Source of the DNA: Macrobrachium rosenbergii
Taxonomy: Eukaryota; Arthropoda; Malacostraca; Decapoda; Palaemonidae
DNA length: 64,000 nucleotides
NCBI RefSeq assembly: GCF_040412425.1
Contig: NC_089766.1
Location: 50,093,797 to 50,157,796 of the forward strand
Direction: 5' to 3'
The position numbers were made by a program, and so were the translations under genes. Positions 11,091 through 23,696 of this stretch are shown here, in pieces (position 1 is the first letter of the stretch; each line of letters starts with the position of its first letter). Under the pieces are notes generated by a model. The model did not search any database. It was not told the DNA's origin and saw only the letters and a list, made by a program, of their open reading frames with translations.

Positions 11091-13200
11091 GCAGACTGCC
11101 ACATCAAAACGGCACAGTGGAGAGGTCATGGCGTTCAATTTTCGACGTGGCTAGATGTTTGTTGTTGGAGGCAAAATTGCCGAAAAGTTTGTGGGCCTAT
11201 GCGGTAAAGTCATCCGCATACATTCAAAATAGGTGTTATAACTCAAGAACTGGTAAAACACCATATGAGATGATGACTAATCTAAGACCAAAATAAGAAA
11301 AAGCTGGATGCCCGCACTGTGCAGGGGATATTCTTAGCTTATGAAACAGAAAGTCCAGCTCACATTGCGTACACTCGGAAGAAAATGATGTCAGAAAGAT
11401 GTGTGAAATTTACGGAGAAATTCCCAGAGGAAAGAAAAGAATCTGAGTATATTTATAATGACGAGTGTCCATTGTATACCCCATCAAGTCCTAAAGTTCC
11501 AGATTCTCAAGAAATTGAACGTGCTGTCTCAAAGGAAGACAAAAGGAATCCTAACCTAGATCAAGATGGACGCTGAAAAGATTCTAACGGAAGATATCCG
11601 GAAAGGGACAGGCACAACCCAGAATATCTTAAGGACTATGACACTGATTCAGATTTATCTAGTATGGCAAGATTGTCTACAGACACGTTGCAACTTCATC
11701 CCCTGATGAGGGAAGAAGTGAGAGCACTGGAAGAGAATGACACACATGAGCTTACACCTCTAACTGAAGGTCGCTCTCCTGTGGGAGGTAGATGGGTCTA
11801 TAGTCTATACTGTCAAACTAGGGCCTAATAATGATGAAAAGTATAAGGCAAGATATGTGACCAAAGACTATTCACAAATTCAGGATATAGATTGCCAAGA
11901 GACCTTCCCTCCGACAGCCCGCATGACCTCAGTACGAATGTTAATGCATATTGCTATCCAGTACAACCTTTTGATACACCAAATGGATGGAAAGACTGCA
12001 TATTTGAATACATTGATTGTGAGATTTATTTAACCCAGCCAGAAGGTTTTGTTAAAAATGGCAAAAATGGTGAAAAAACTTTTGTAGACTGAAAAAGTCA
12101 TTATATGGCCTTATGCAAAGCGGCCACAACTAGAACAACCTTTTGCATAATTTTCTTTTGTCTAATAATTTTGTGCAATCTTTTGCAGACCCTTGTGTTT
12201 ATACTAAATTGGAAAGTAATATGATGGTAATAATTGTGATTTGGGTTGATGACATAATGATTGCTGCTAGTTGTAGAAAAGTTCTAGATGGTGTAAGAAT
12301 GTCCTTATGTAACAGATTTAAAATGAAAGACTCTGGGAAATTAAGTTGATTCTTGGGTATGGAATTTAAATTTGAGGTGGATTGCATCAAAATGTAAGTA
12401 TTTGGACAGAATTCTGGATAGTTTCAAATATCTGATTGTAAACCAGAATCTGTGCCATGTGACCCAAGTGTAAACAATGAAATTTTTTGTGATTCTAAAG
12501 AACTAGCAGATGCCAGGTTATATAGAGAAATTGTTGGAAGCCTGATATACATCATAACGGGTGCTAGACCTGATATTTGTTATGTTGTGACAAGGTTATC
12601 GCAGTATATGTCTAACCCCTCCAAAGCAGATCTTATTTTAGCGAAATATGTTGTGAGATATTTAAAGGGCACTTTGCATTATGAATTAAAATTTTCAAAA
12701 TCTGTTGATGAATTGAAAGTGACTGGCTCTTGTGATTCAGACTGGGGTACTTCAAGTGATAGGCGAAGTGTCACAGTTTATTGTTATTAATTACATTCCA
12801 AAGGATCTCTTATTTCTTGGAAATTTAAGAAGCAAAGGATTGTAGCATTGTCATCTTGTGAAGCTGAATATGCAGCTCTAACTTGCAACATCCAGGAGGC
12901 TAAATTATTAAATCAGTTGTTTGTTGATAGGTTATGCTAGGATGTGGTAAGCAACCAATTGTTTCACATGCCGATAATCAAGAGGCAATAGCATTGTCCA
13001 AGAATCCAGTACATCACCAAAGATCAAAACAGATTGGTATACGTGATCATTATATTTGATAATTATATTAGATCTGAAATTCAAAGTGGTTATAGCCTAC
13101 TGAATTGCTGTGTGTGCCTTCAGAAAATAACATTTCTGATATTTTTACAAAGCCTGTGTACAAACAAAAACTAGGTAAGTTTTACTTTTAAGAGGCCAGT
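11091..13200 (+). pseudogene. Copia pol fragment: integrase tail, reverse transcriptase, RNase H
   Basis: The integrase tail gives EAKLPKSLWAYAVKSSAYIQ and RTGKTPYEMM near 11170-11275. RT begins near 11740 with HELTPLTEG and VGGRWVY. It continues with KYKARYVTKDYSQIQDID and TARMTSVRMLMHIAIQ, and carries the catalytic block IWVDDIMIAAS near 12240. RNase H includes ARLYREIVGSLIYI and GARPDICYVVTRLSQYMS near 12510-12610, SSCEAEYAAL near 12855 and NPVHHQRSKQI near 13010. The order integrase before RT defines the copia superfamily. Stops and frame changes occur about every 100-300 bases. In intact elements these enzymes copy element RNA and integrate the cDNA. Confidence 0.85.
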
Positions 13201-14295
13201 CTTGAGTTTAAGTGGGAGTGTTAACTATAAACTCAAGACTTGCAATATGTCATATTGCTAGGGATATGAAAGTTTATTTAAGTTTACCATGCAGTGGCGA
13301 TTCTAGGGGGCCAGGGGCCATGGCCCCAGTTTTTTGGCTGGCCCCAGCTTGGCCCCCCAGTTTTTGTTTCCATATCCTAATTCTAAATAAGCTTAGTTTA
13401 GGCATATATAATAATATAATATAATATATAATATAAATATATACCTTATAAATTATACAGTATACTATATATACACTCAAATATCCCATCCTATCACAAT
13501 AACTAGACGTAATCACAAAAAAAAAAATGGTAACGTTGCTAGATTAAAATTATTGGAATTTTTTTACACCTCCGTCCTCCTCGCCCGCTTGTGTGTGTGT
13601 GACGCGAATCAGACGCGTATGTTTCACGTCCATGTATGATGTGATGATGTGATCAGTACATGTAGTCTGTTTCTGTGAGACTGTGAGCCGGTCAAGTCAG
13701 TTTTTACCCGATTAGTGTCTTATTGAGTGTCTAAAGCATAATTATTTGTGCATAAGTGCATTTGAGCATAAGTGGTATTCATTATTTCGTCTCATACAAA
13801 GTGGGAGTAGACTAGTGGCTATGAGATATCTGATCTTTATGTACAGTATGTGGGTGTTTCACATAAGAAGCGGATACGAAAATAGAGTAAAAAAATAATT
13901 ATACGAAATCTTAGAAAAGAATGAGAAGAATCTGACAGGCGGGTGTAAAGTAGCAAACAATGTACACTAATTTTTTGTTATATGATGTAGGTCTATATCC
14001 CAACTCAAGTTTTAACCCTTCAACCCAGTGTTAACCTTTTCACAAACAGATCTGACAAAAGCCAAATATAAATATTGTCGTTAGCCATATTTGAAAGAAA
14101 ATAACTAAATAGGCCAAAATACAAGTAGCTGGTGAGTCGGTGACAATTAACCCCATTTTATTTTTACATAGAAAACACTTCCTATAATAATAAAAATCGT
14201 CTAATTGTATCATAATTTTTGTGATTCGTGAATGTTGGCAGTGATAGTGTAGGCCTATATGTGCATATATTTATTATACTGTATACATAAAGAGT

Positions 14296-14319
14296 ACACA
14301 TACACACACACACACACAC

Positions 14320-14408
<89 letters not shown>

Positions 14409-14442
14409 TGTGTGACAGTGTGTGTGTGTGTGTGCTGTCATC
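14296..14442 (+). repeat. AC/TA/TG microsatellite
   Basis: A run of (AC), then (TA), then (TG) dinucleotides lies inside the hAT element before its transposase start. The AC and TG halves are complementary, so the tract can fold on itself. ORFs across it on both strands are artefacts of the repeat. Confidence 0.95.
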
Positions 14443-14600
14443 ATCTTCCAGTCGGTAGTCGGCAAAACCGCAAATTTTATCACATTTTTCTGTGGTGACA
14501 GGTGTGTTGTGTTAATTGTGAATTACGTGTGATTATTTAATTTAATTTTTTTTTTTCAGAACTTACTATCACAGATAATTTTATTGTACTATAGACAATC

Positions 14601-16937
14601 ATGGATAAATTTGTAATTAAAAAACGCAGTGAATGTGATGCACCATTGACAGTAAACCTTGAATCTGATAAACCTGCTAAGAAGTCAGAGGGAGACTGTG
14701 ATCGTGAAAGTATTGGCAATCCTGCAAGATCAAGTTCACATGATCATCCAACAAAGAAACAGAAAAAGGAAGATTCTGCACCAGCTGACATTTCTCAATC
14801 TGCTTCTGAGAATCCTATTCAGGTACGCTTAAAAGAGTATCCAAGGCATAGTGAAGGAAAGTCTCATGCTCGGTCTTTTGTGGGGCTTGGTTCGACAAAT
14901 ATGAATGGGCTGAATATTCTAAAGAACGAGATGCAATGTTCTGTTTTGCATGCAGGCACTTTGCTCCACCAACATATGGCAATGCAGATGAAGCATTCAT
15001 AAAGAGTGGCTTTAGACGATGGAAGAAAGCACATGGAAAAGATGGTGATATCGAAAAGCACATTTCCTCACAGTGCCACAAAACTTCTTGTATTGCATGG
15101 GCGGACTATCAACGAAATAAAGCTGATAAAACATCAATTGCTCAGTGTATAAGTGAGGCATACCAGAAGAAAGTTCGTGAAAATCGTCATTACATAAAGA
15201 CATTAGTGAAATAATCCTGTTGACTGTAACACAAGACATTTCGCAGAGAGGACATAGAGAAGGTGATGATGAACTGAATCCAGGAAATGTTCGTAAGATT
15301 CTCAGATTCACTGCAAACGTGATCCTATTATAGCTGATAGAGTAGAAAGTGGTCCAAAAATGAAAAATACACTTGTTCTGCAATACAGAATGAGATGATT
15401 GACACACTTGCATGTATGGTGAAGGAAGAAATTGCAGAAAAAGTTAGGTCATGTCATTACTTTTCTGTTCAAGCTGATGAAGCCAAGGATGTTAGTAAGG
15501 CAGAGCAGTTGGCATTAGTTATTAGATTTTATGATGAAATAGCAAATTGTATTCAGGAGTGCTTCATTTCTTTCACTCAGATGGACTTGTTGGATGCTGC
15601 CTCTATCACAGATATTATTTTGAAGAGTTTGGATAAACTGGGGTTGGATTACAAATCTTCTCTTGTAGGATTAGGATTTGATGGGGCATCAGTGATGAGT
15701 GGAGGGATTAGTGGTGTTCAGAAACGAATTCGTGATAAAGCTCCTTTGCATATTATATACACTGCTATGGACACAGGCTCAATTTAGTGTTGATAAATGT
15801 TGCAAAGTATGTACCCCAAGCTGCTGAATTCTTTAGTTTGCTTGAAGAACTCTATATCTTTGCTAGTAACTCGGTAGTTCATGAGAAATTCATTTTGATA
15901 CAGCGTGAAATGTTGCCTGAAGAACAAGTACGAGAACTGCAGCATCTCAGTGACACAAGGTGGTGGTGTCGGCCACTTCGTGTGAAAATGCTCTACTCCG
16001 TCTGGAATGCATAATGAGACTTTTGAAGGAAATTTCTGAAGATGACATTGGTGCCTGAGCTGTATCCGCTCGCGGTTTGCTTGCCCAGATTGATGCAGAG
16101 TTTGTTTACTTATTGCAATTTTTCACAGATATTCTTGGAAAAGTTAATAAAGTGTCTACACAGCTACAGGATAAACAAGCAGACCTAGGAAAAGCAGCAA
16201 ATCTAATTTCGTCACCCATGAACATTTAGTTAATGTACGCAACTCTGACTTGAATGACCATTACTCTGAGAAGGTTAATGAACTCTGCAGGAAATGCTGC
16301 ATTACACCAACAACAACAAGAAAACGGGTAAAGAAACCTCGTAAGCTTGATGGATTTATCGTGTTTGAAACAAGTGGTCAAGGATCTTCTGTTCCATGTC
16401 ATGTGCAACACATCAGGATTTTCTATGAAGTCCTAGACTGCTTAATTAGTGAATTAGACCGTCGTTTCTCCAAAGAGTCAAATGCAATTTTCTGTATTTT
16501 CAGCTCTCTGTCCTGGAGGACAGACATTCTTGTTAGAAGAAGACTTGAAGGCATATGCAATGGCATACTCGGTCAGTCAAAATGATTTACAATATGAGAT
16601 CCCTCTGGTGAAGAAATTACTCACGAAAGAGCCAATACAGCCTACATCCATTACACAATTCCTGTCATTCCTTAGTCCTTATAAGGCTGCATTTGACTGT
16701 TTGTACAAACTATTGTTAATATCTGTCACTCTTCCTGTTAGCAGTGCTTCTTGTGAGAGAAGTTTTTCAAAAATGAAATTAGTGAAAACATTTCTCAGAA
16801 ATTCCATGACCAGTGCTAGATTGAGTAATATCGCATTACTGTCCATTGAAAGTGCACGTGCCGAGGGAATTGATTTAGACTGTTTTGTTGATGAATTTGA
16901 TAGCCGGCATGATAATCGTAGAATTAAGCTGCACTAA
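14601..16937 (+). pseudogene. hAT transposase (TTF-type finger, DUF4371, hAT dimerisation), frameshifted
   Basis: The first ATG at 14601 opens a Lys/Ser-rich N-terminus (MDKFVIKKRSECDAP). A TTF-type zinc-finger region follows: YPRHSEGKSHARSF near 14850, then MFCFACRHFAPPTYGN near 14936 in another frame, then HGKDGDIEKHISSQCHK. The DUF4371-type catalytic domain covers about 15395-16010 (CHYFSVQADEAKDVSKAEQL, GFDGASVMSGGISGVQ, HLSDTRWWCRP). The C-terminal dimerisation block lies at about 16700-16930 (LPVSSASCERSFSKMKLVK, SARLSNIALLSIES). At least five frame changes or stops break the chain. In intact relatives the protein cuts and pastes the element by its terminal repeats. It resembles ZMYM1-like host proteins, but the TIRs show it is an element. 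Confidence 0.85.
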
Positions 16938-18227
16938 ATATACGTACTATACTCTACTTCACCTCAGGAAAGGGAAACTCGCCCTGTTGGCAACACTGCA
17001 TTACTTCATGCATGCTTGCATGGGGTTTTAATATCAACATAATATTTACATTACATTCATAACTCATGATTCATTTTTGTTTTGAAGATAGTTTTTATGA
17101 ATTTTTGAAGTAGACTACTTAGGTTTGTCCTTTCAACATAATTATGTAGAAAGTAAAAGTGGTTGCCTAGCAACGGGTGTTACCAGCAGGGTGATTTTCA
17201 CTTTCCTGAGGTGAACTCTACTGACTATACTAGCCTATATGAAAATCATGTCATTCCCACAGCATGCCATTGCATGATTGCTCATGCCTTGTGTCTCAGT
17301 ATTTTTTATCTAGATTACATACGTTTGACTGCACGAGGTCATAGTTTTATTGTTGATATAATCATATAGGCCAATAGCGATATAGTCACTCATAACATTT
17401 TGTGGACCTATTATGCTGTACATAAGTGCTATGCAATTATAGGTGCAGTCACGTTAAAAGTCTGACCAAGGGTCAGGTTGTCAATCCGAAGAACTTAGTA
17501 AAATCAAACACCAAAATAATTTCCTTTATTTGTAGTTTATAATGAAAAAATGGTTAATTATAAGGATTCACAGATGATTTATAGTAATAAAAAGTACTGA
17601 AATGTCAAGCAAATCACTGTTTGTTAAGTGACACGCCTACAGTTTGCCAATGGAGATTTTCTGCTATTTCATTATTGTGTATGAAGGGCAGTCGAAACTC
17701 TTATCCCGGACTTACAAACATTATTAAATTTTACAAGACAATTGTCAATTGGCCATATTATTTAACTACTGCATACCGGTATCAAAACAGACATCTATCC
17801 CACCTATATAGTTTCCCTCATATCGAAAATTCAAGGAATACATGCTATATTCAGGTGTCCAACTGTACATTGGAGAAACATTGCCATATTTTTTATGATT
17901 TTGTTAAAAATATATTGCAAGAAATACATATATATTTTTTTTTAAATAATACGAATAACCTCCATTATCATAATGTTTGTGTAGGCATACATGTATATGT
18001 TTTACAAATGCAAGTTATGAAAGTAATGAGGTGTTATTATTGTCATTTGTTATTTCATTAATGACAATATTGTCTTCAGAGTGCCATGAAAATGCACATA
18101 GAACATCTACTTTTTCAAAAAAATTTCCTGGACCCCAGTTGTTTACTCGCTTCGCTCGCCACCCAGCCACCAACGATAAATGCCCCAAAATTTATATTGG
18201 CCCTGAAGTGGCCCCACTTTCAGAGTC
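16938..18227 (+). other. Non-coding right part of the hAT element
   Basis: AT-rich sequence between the transposase stop and the right terminal repeat. No gene is visible. A GGCCC-rich subterminal segment is at about 18195-18220. Confidence 0.6.
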
Positions 18228-18445
18228 CTAGAATCGCCACTGTTACCATGTATCTATATGTTTATCCATTTTCTATGTTCAATCACTAACGCCTCAGCTG
18301 CCGGAGATTGTAACGATTGTAATTTGAATTAGAAGGGAATAAAACATGGGTGTTTTGGGGCCAGTGAAATAATTATCGGCCTTTTACTGAAACGTCCTCC
18401 TCATCCCACCGTCATGGCGACTTCATCGCAATATCAGCACTAACA

Positions 18446-18558
18446 AGTATTCACTTTTTGAACAAAGCAAACTTTTTATTGTAATTTAAAAGAATGCTGT
18501 GACCCATTGTTTTACGCAGACTTCCTTGTCAGGATGAGTCTCAGACAGGACATCACAG

Positions 18559-18590
<32 letters not shown>

Positions 18591-19220
18591 CCCGTGAAGG
18601 ATACTGTAATCCCATTTAAATTTGCAACTGTTCTTTATTAATCATAAATAAAAGGAAAAATGTATACATTTTTCCATTAAAAATTCGGTTTAGACAACTT
18701 GGTTAAAAGTGCGCGTTTTATGTTGCTCCATCTGCAACTTTCATTTCTGTTATTCTTCTTGTCTTTGAAGAAATCAAAAACAATATTGTTATAGGACAAC
18801 AACCAACATTTCAAGGTTAACTTTGAAGGTCTTCGTGCTGTGCATTAATTTTTCTTTTATTTCTTTATGCTGCACAGCCAGAATTCATTGTGGTGATGGG
18901 GGGAGGGGTGGGGAATGGATGGTGGTTGTTGTTGGGGTCTGACCATAAGTCAACTCACGTAAACTGAGCATAGTTCAGATATATTGGAATCTTTGTGAGA
19001 TGTTTGTTTTCTATACTGCTCTTCCTGACCACTTCTCACAGAAGAAATGTAGCATCATCATTTTTTCCTTGTGTGTGTGTGTGTGTGTTTTGAAGTCCCT
19101 TTCAGGACAGGAAAGACTAGGGAAGGGTGAGTGCAAAAAAACTACTTGGGGAAGATAATGACTGACATTGCTTTATCTGCAGGCCTTCCGTATTCGTTCC
19201 TTCTTTTCTTATTGCATTTG
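18446..19220. other. Intergenic; poly-T run, G-rich patch and short TG run
   Basis: A T run of about 29 bases at 18561-18590, a G-rich patch near 18895-18915 and a (TG) run near 19070-19088. No coding sequence is recognised. Confidence 0.6.
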
Positions 19221-19224
19221 AGCT

Positions 19225-19440
19225 TCAGAGATGGTCATTATCATCATTACCATCATCAACATCTCCTCTCGGGCCATGTGGCGCAAAAAGGCCTCTGTGA
19301 AATTCAGCCATTCGAGTCCTTCCTGTGGTTCATCCACCAGGGACCTTCGCGCACGCGCATCTCTGACCTCCCTTCTCGCAGTTCTCGTGCAAGGAGGCCT
19401 GGGTCTTCCAACTCTTCTGGTGCCCGTAAGAGCCCAGCCT
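19225..19440 (+). repeat. Interspersed repeat adjoining SINE-like element
   Basis: A CATCAT-rich start followed by a GC-richer segment (GGGCCATGTGGCGCAAAA onward). I recognise it as a repeat seen in decapod sequence, not a gene. The open frame across it (19131-19454) does not resemble a protein family. Confidence 0.4.
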
Positions 19441-19740
19441 CCGTAGGGGGTTAGTGCCGTCAGTGCACCTCCTGCTGTGCACTGTAAGCATTACTTAAGT
19501 TTCTTTGCAGCGTCCCTTTGGCCCCTAGCTGCAACCCCCTTTCGTTCATTTTGCTGTACTCTTTTCATAATCTCTTCCTTCCATCTTACTTTCCACCCTC
19601 TCCTAAGAATTGATTCATAGTGCCACTGTGAGGTTTTCCTCCTGTTACACCTTTCGAACCTTTTAGTGTCAATTTCCGTTTCAGCGTTGAATGACCTCAT
19701 AGGTGCCAGTGCTTGGCCTTTGGCCTAAATTCTATATTCA
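19441..19740 (+). repeat. SINE-like retroposon, family 2
   Basis: Starts CCGTAGGGGGTTAGTGCCG and ends CCTAAATTCTATATTC with a TCAA-rich tail. It belongs to the same family as copies at 24881, 32541, 44475, 51510, 57845 and 63100. No clear tRNA A/B boxes. Confidence 0.75.
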
Positions 19741-21788
19741 ACCTGTCAATCAATTCAGTCAATCAATCATTACCCCCTCTGCTTATGGAACGTTTGTAAT
19801 ATCCTTCATTGTACCATTTCTAACGCTCCTGTCATCTGACCACTAATATCCATTGAAAGCTGCACTCATAAATCAACCAAGTCTTTCAAATATAGGTTCA
19901 GTCAATCTGTCTTAGACTAAGCTGGCCTTATGCCAATGCACTGACTCTTGCTCCTGGCCAGCCCCATAATTTTGTGTCTAACCAATGGTCTTAACAGACT
20001 AATTGGGCTTTTGTGTCTGTATATATGTATGTATATATCATTTGAGGGTATGAGACTGCCAACCCAATACCACATGCCATTTGGTTAGTTTCACATCATG
20101 CAGAGCAGTGCGGATTCTATCATTTTCTTTTCCTGACATTCCACAGGAATGAACATAATGATTACCACTGAACCCAATGGAACGCCCGTCTGCCATTTAG
20201 GGAGCATTTCTTACCACCGAGGGGTAGACAGCCCATTACTTGGTAGGCCTCCTTTCCCCTGAGGTTCACTGTATATTTAACCCAGACCTCTGACACTTCC
20301 TAGGACAGCAGTGCTCAGGTTTTCTGCTTATTGCGAACGCTGTAGCAGTCCGGAGTAACTGGACTGCCCTGACTGTGTGAACCCATAAAGTCTGTTTTCC
20401 CCAGTGTAGCATCTCTCTCTCTCTCTCTCTCTCTGTTGAGCTCCTGACTGTGATTACAGCCAGAATTCATGTGGAATATCTAAAATGGCCCAAGCAACAC
20501 AGTTTTTCTTGATTTTCCAAGTCATGCAGTTGTATTTTCAGTTATCTGTAAAGGTGGTACTGTAGTGTGTATGAAAAAGGCTTTAGTAAGATGAATTCTC
20601 AGACACTGTGGAAAGACATTAATCTCAAATTACCACACATGTCAGTGACACAGTAGTGTTTAGGCACCTCATCTCTCCATAAGTTCTAACTTTGACGCTC
20701 TGTCATTCCCCAGATTTTAGACCCATTTTTTATATGTTAAGCTCCAGTTTAAAGATAATATATCTATTGCAACTGCATTTTCCACTGAATCCTGTTTTAC
20801 TTCAAACATTTCTACGAAATATCTTTGAATTTATTCTTTTGTAAAAGTGATGGGCTCACCCTTTCAAGAAAATAGGACGGCTTGCAGGTATGCTGAAGTC
20901 AGTGTGGAAGTGAAGTTCCATTTTTACTAAAATTAGCACAAATCTTCTCATGGGAAGGCCAACACGGAGTTTGTGTTTAGTCCTAATTTGGAACAGAAGT
21001 TTCAATTCTCTGATTAAGAGACAAGCTTAATGATTAAAAGAATAAAGCAAAGTCCACATAATGAGCGCAATGAATAAAAATCTAATGAAATTGGTTGACT
21101 GTATCTTCACAGTATCTGTGGACCTGATGATCTTATTATGTGAAGCAAGCTCTCTAGAGCATGCCCAAGATAATATCTGTAAAACAAGCAGAGACCAGTG
21201 GTCTTAAAACTAACTTAAATGAATTTAAATTAAAAATGTGATCTGCGTCACTTATTAAATGGAAAATCCTCTATTTTACTCCGGTTAAAAGAGTGTTATG
21301 TGATAACATAGGTGAGTCTTGTTTTTACTATAGACTATAGAGCAAAGGATTTGAGAAGAATCTTGAATGCTTTGTTCCATTCCTCTAAGATGAGCCACAG
21401 TGCTGACAAATGTTGATGTCTTCATGAGCAATTATTAAGGAAGACCAGTCTTGAAGGGGATAATCTTTCATTGTAAGACAGTGGGCATGAGAGACCAAGG
21501 AAACTTGGATAAGAACTGTACTTGTGGAGGTTAGTAATGACTGACTTCCTTTGGAAGAGAGTACATTAGAAAGCTATCTAGCACTGATTTATTGAGGTTT
21601 AATGCATTTTTTGAGGCAGAGGATGGCCACTTGTTGACCAAGGATTCAAGTGACTTTTGCAAGGTAAAGAAAGTTTGTTTCATCATGTTTCACTTGAATT
21701 TGACCAGATCATGTGCTTTCTTATATTGATGGGAATTGCAGCTCATACCAAAAAAAAAAATGTTGATGAAAATGGCTCTATGTTTGAG
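19741..21788. other. Intergenic without recognised gene
   Basis: Contains a (CT) run at about 20410-20435. No ORF with family similarity was seen. Confidence 0.5.
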
Positions 21789-22124
21789 CAGTGGTTCTCA
21801 GCCCCCTAGGGGGGCGCGAGCCTTAGGGAAAATTAAAAATTCTCTAAGTATATTCGTTATTCTCTTGACAAGAGTCACTAAGAAGCAATGTCAGGTATCT
21901 CACATTCATTCTCAAAAAGAATAAAAACACCCCTTTCTTTCTCTTTTTTTTTCATTTTCCTTTAAATCTGGGATGGAATTTTACTCACAGACACAAGGGG
22001 GCTATGGAGGGAAGGACCAACTCTCAGAGTGGGCGTGGAGGGAAGGACCAACTCTCAGAGTGGGCGTGGAGGGAAGGACCAACTCTTAAAGGGGGCTTGG
22101 TAATAAAAAGGTTAAGAACCACTG
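21789..22124 (+). mobile_element. hAT-type MITE (336 bp)
   Basis: Left end CAGTGGTTCTCAGCC and right end GGTTAAGAACCACTG are imperfect inverted repeats of the common hAT CAGTGGTTCTCAACC type. Flanks TGTTTGAG (21781-21788) and TGTTAGAG (22125-22132) match at 7 of 8 bases, as an aged 8-bp duplication. No transposase. About 31-bp tandem copies of a GGAGGGAAGGACCAACTCT unit occupy 22010-22090. Confidence 0.8.
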
Positions 22125-22132
22125 TGTTAGAG

Positions 22133-22270
22133 AGTGAGGTGACACACAGATTGATCTTGACCAGGGGCAGACAAACCGGTTTGCAGGGGGTGGGTGGCTG
22201 TGTCATGTCTCCCCTACTGTCACCTGGGGAGGATAAACAAGATCCACTCGGATTTTATTCTTATAGATTA
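22133..22270 (-). repeat. Repeat segment shared inverted with 30935-31040
   Basis: The reverse complement of this stretch matches 30935-31040, including a GACAGTAGGGGAGACATGA block and a CAAACC.GTTTGTC block. Nature unknown; probably part of a short interspersed element. Confidence 0.5.
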
Positions 22271-22489
22271 CAATTTCCGCATTTTGTTATCACAATCACT
22301 AACAGACCGAATCAATGCACATGCGCTGAATAACTAAAAGTGAGGCTATAACGACTCAGTAGAATGCCTGGGACCACCTCATTGAACCGACTCTAAATGG
22401 ACAATATAACCTAAATGTGCTGACGCATAAACAAACAGTAAGGCGCGGAAGAGGTCTGGCCTGGATTTAAGTCAGCCACAGACGACAGT

Positions 22490-22620
22490 CAGTTGGTTTG
22501 TGCCCTGGCCCAAAGATTTTCAGTAGCAGAAAGAACCCCAGTGTCTCACTTTCATACAGCCTGGAGCCAGATTCTATTGGTCATTTCTGTAGTCCAGTAA
22601 ACTTCTCGCTGCTGAAATCA
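22490..22620 (+). promoter_or_regulatory. Possible 5' untranslated exon of the transporter gene
   Basis: A donor-like CAG/GTAGGC occurs after 22620, downstream of an initiator-like TCAGTTGG near 22490. An acceptor (TTTTTCCAG) ends at 23665, 31 bases before the start codon. This would give a spliced leader exon, but transcript data would be needed; it is only a guess from splice-like signals. Confidence 0.2.
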
Positions 22621-22863
22621 GGTAGGCCTAACATTGTTGTGGGTGCGTTGTCATTTTGGCATTGTTTATTTTATTCCATCCCAAACGTGGGAGTCATTAA
22701 AGAGCTTTGTGTCTTTGTAATGTTGTTTTTCTTGGATGTAGTGTATCTTTTAATCATCCCAGCATTTTTCATCGTTTTTTCAGTGCCACGTCATCATGGG
22801 AATGCGGAAAGTTGTATTTTACACCAGAGGAATTTTTTTATACAAATAAAAGAGAATTCATGA

Positions 22864-23430
22864 ATGCTAGGCTTGTTCGAGATTAATTTCTGATCTCCGA
22901 AATTTTCATTTATAGCGTTAAAGTCATGGTACAGATATTATTCAGTTTGGTTTAATACGTGAGTCGGTATTCGAATTAGTGAGGATATTCCTCAGTGTAT
23001 CTTGAGTTTCGTCTATGAAATCCTTATGCAACAATGTGATGCCTCAGTAACCTTGACATTATCCTTTACCATTTAAAAACATGAGCAGTCACACAAGGAA
23101 GTGGTGAGAGGCAGGCGGGGTGGAGGCCACCACCCCCCCTCCCCACCCCCAGCGAGCCCTCAAGTCCAAAAAGTGGTGTTTATTACCCTTAGACTTTAGT
23201 TATACAGGTAAACATGTTACGGATACACAATGCGGTTGTTCTTGTTCTTAATGTGATTACATTTATGTGGAACGAGTCGAAAAGGTGGGGATTTCTTTAA
23301 ACTGAATATTTGTAACAAATATTAACAGATCTGTATAAAATTAATAGAAATAATAAATAACCGGTCATGAAATTTGAAATGTTACAATACTGTCCTTTTC
23401 AACAAAGTAATAATAATGTTACACATTCCT

Positions 23431-23473
<43 letters not shown>

Positions 23474-23665
23474 AATAACCAGTACCCTCTTCCATTCTTG
23501 CAAAAAGATTTGCACCCTTTTAAGACCCATCCACCATTAGTCAAAATCTAGACCAGAGACAAAAGGCGAAATGTTTATAGTTGATGTCCTGTGCCTCGTC
23601 GTCACTCTGCTTTTGAGATTGGTCTAATAACAGCAGTTCTTACAAAATACGGTTTATTTTTCCAG
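22864..23665. other. Upstream flank of the transporter gene
   Basis: Holds a CT microsatellite at about 23440-23472. A C-rich patch lies near 23130-23150. No other gene is visible. Confidence 0.5.
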
Positions 23666-23696
23666 AAATTATCGGAGAAGGGACCAGCAGAGTGCA

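Larger units (their letters stand above)
13292..18242 (+). mobile_element. Complete hAT DNA transposon (4951 bp) with TIRs and 8-bp target duplication
   Basis: The ends are a 16-bp perfect terminal inverted repeat, CAGTGGCGATTCTAGG at 13292 and its reverse complement ending at 18242. TTACCATG flanks both sides (13284-13291 and 18243-18250), the 8-bp duplication typical of hAT. GGCCCC-rich motifs near both ends may be subterminal transposase sites. Inside is a frameshifted transposase of the TTF-finger/DUF4371/hAT-dimerisation type, and a TA/TG microsatellite in its 5' part. Confidence 0.93.
11091..18445 (+). mobile_element. 5'-truncated Ty1/copia retrotransposon with hAT insertion in its 3' LTR
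   Basis: The coding part starts inside integrase (about 11091) and continues through reverse transcriptase and RNase H to about 13200. A purine tract AAGTGGGAG is followed at 13219 by an LTR start TGTTA, and the matching inverted end TAACA is at 18441-18445. The LTR is interrupted by the hAT element 13292-18242. No 5' LTR or gag is seen upstream, so the element is truncated at its left end. Many stops and frameshifts show it is dead. Confidence 0.85.
13219..18445 (+). repeat. Copia 3' LTR, split by hAT
   Basis: The left 73 bp (13219-13291) and the right 195 bp (18251-18445) together give an LTR of about 268 bp once the hAT and one copy of its 8-bp duplication are removed. Ends are TGTTA and TAACA. 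An AATAAA lies near 18339 in the right part. There is no second LTR in the window to compare it with. Confidence 0.7.

Noticed and set aside
14259..14498. ORFs with Tyr-Ile and Cys-Val repeats
   Set aside because: Translation of a TA/TG microsatellite.
22498..22863. 121-codon ORF upstream of the transporter gene
   Set aside because: No domain, and a splice-donor-like site lies inside it; the region is better read as a possible untranslated exon and intron.
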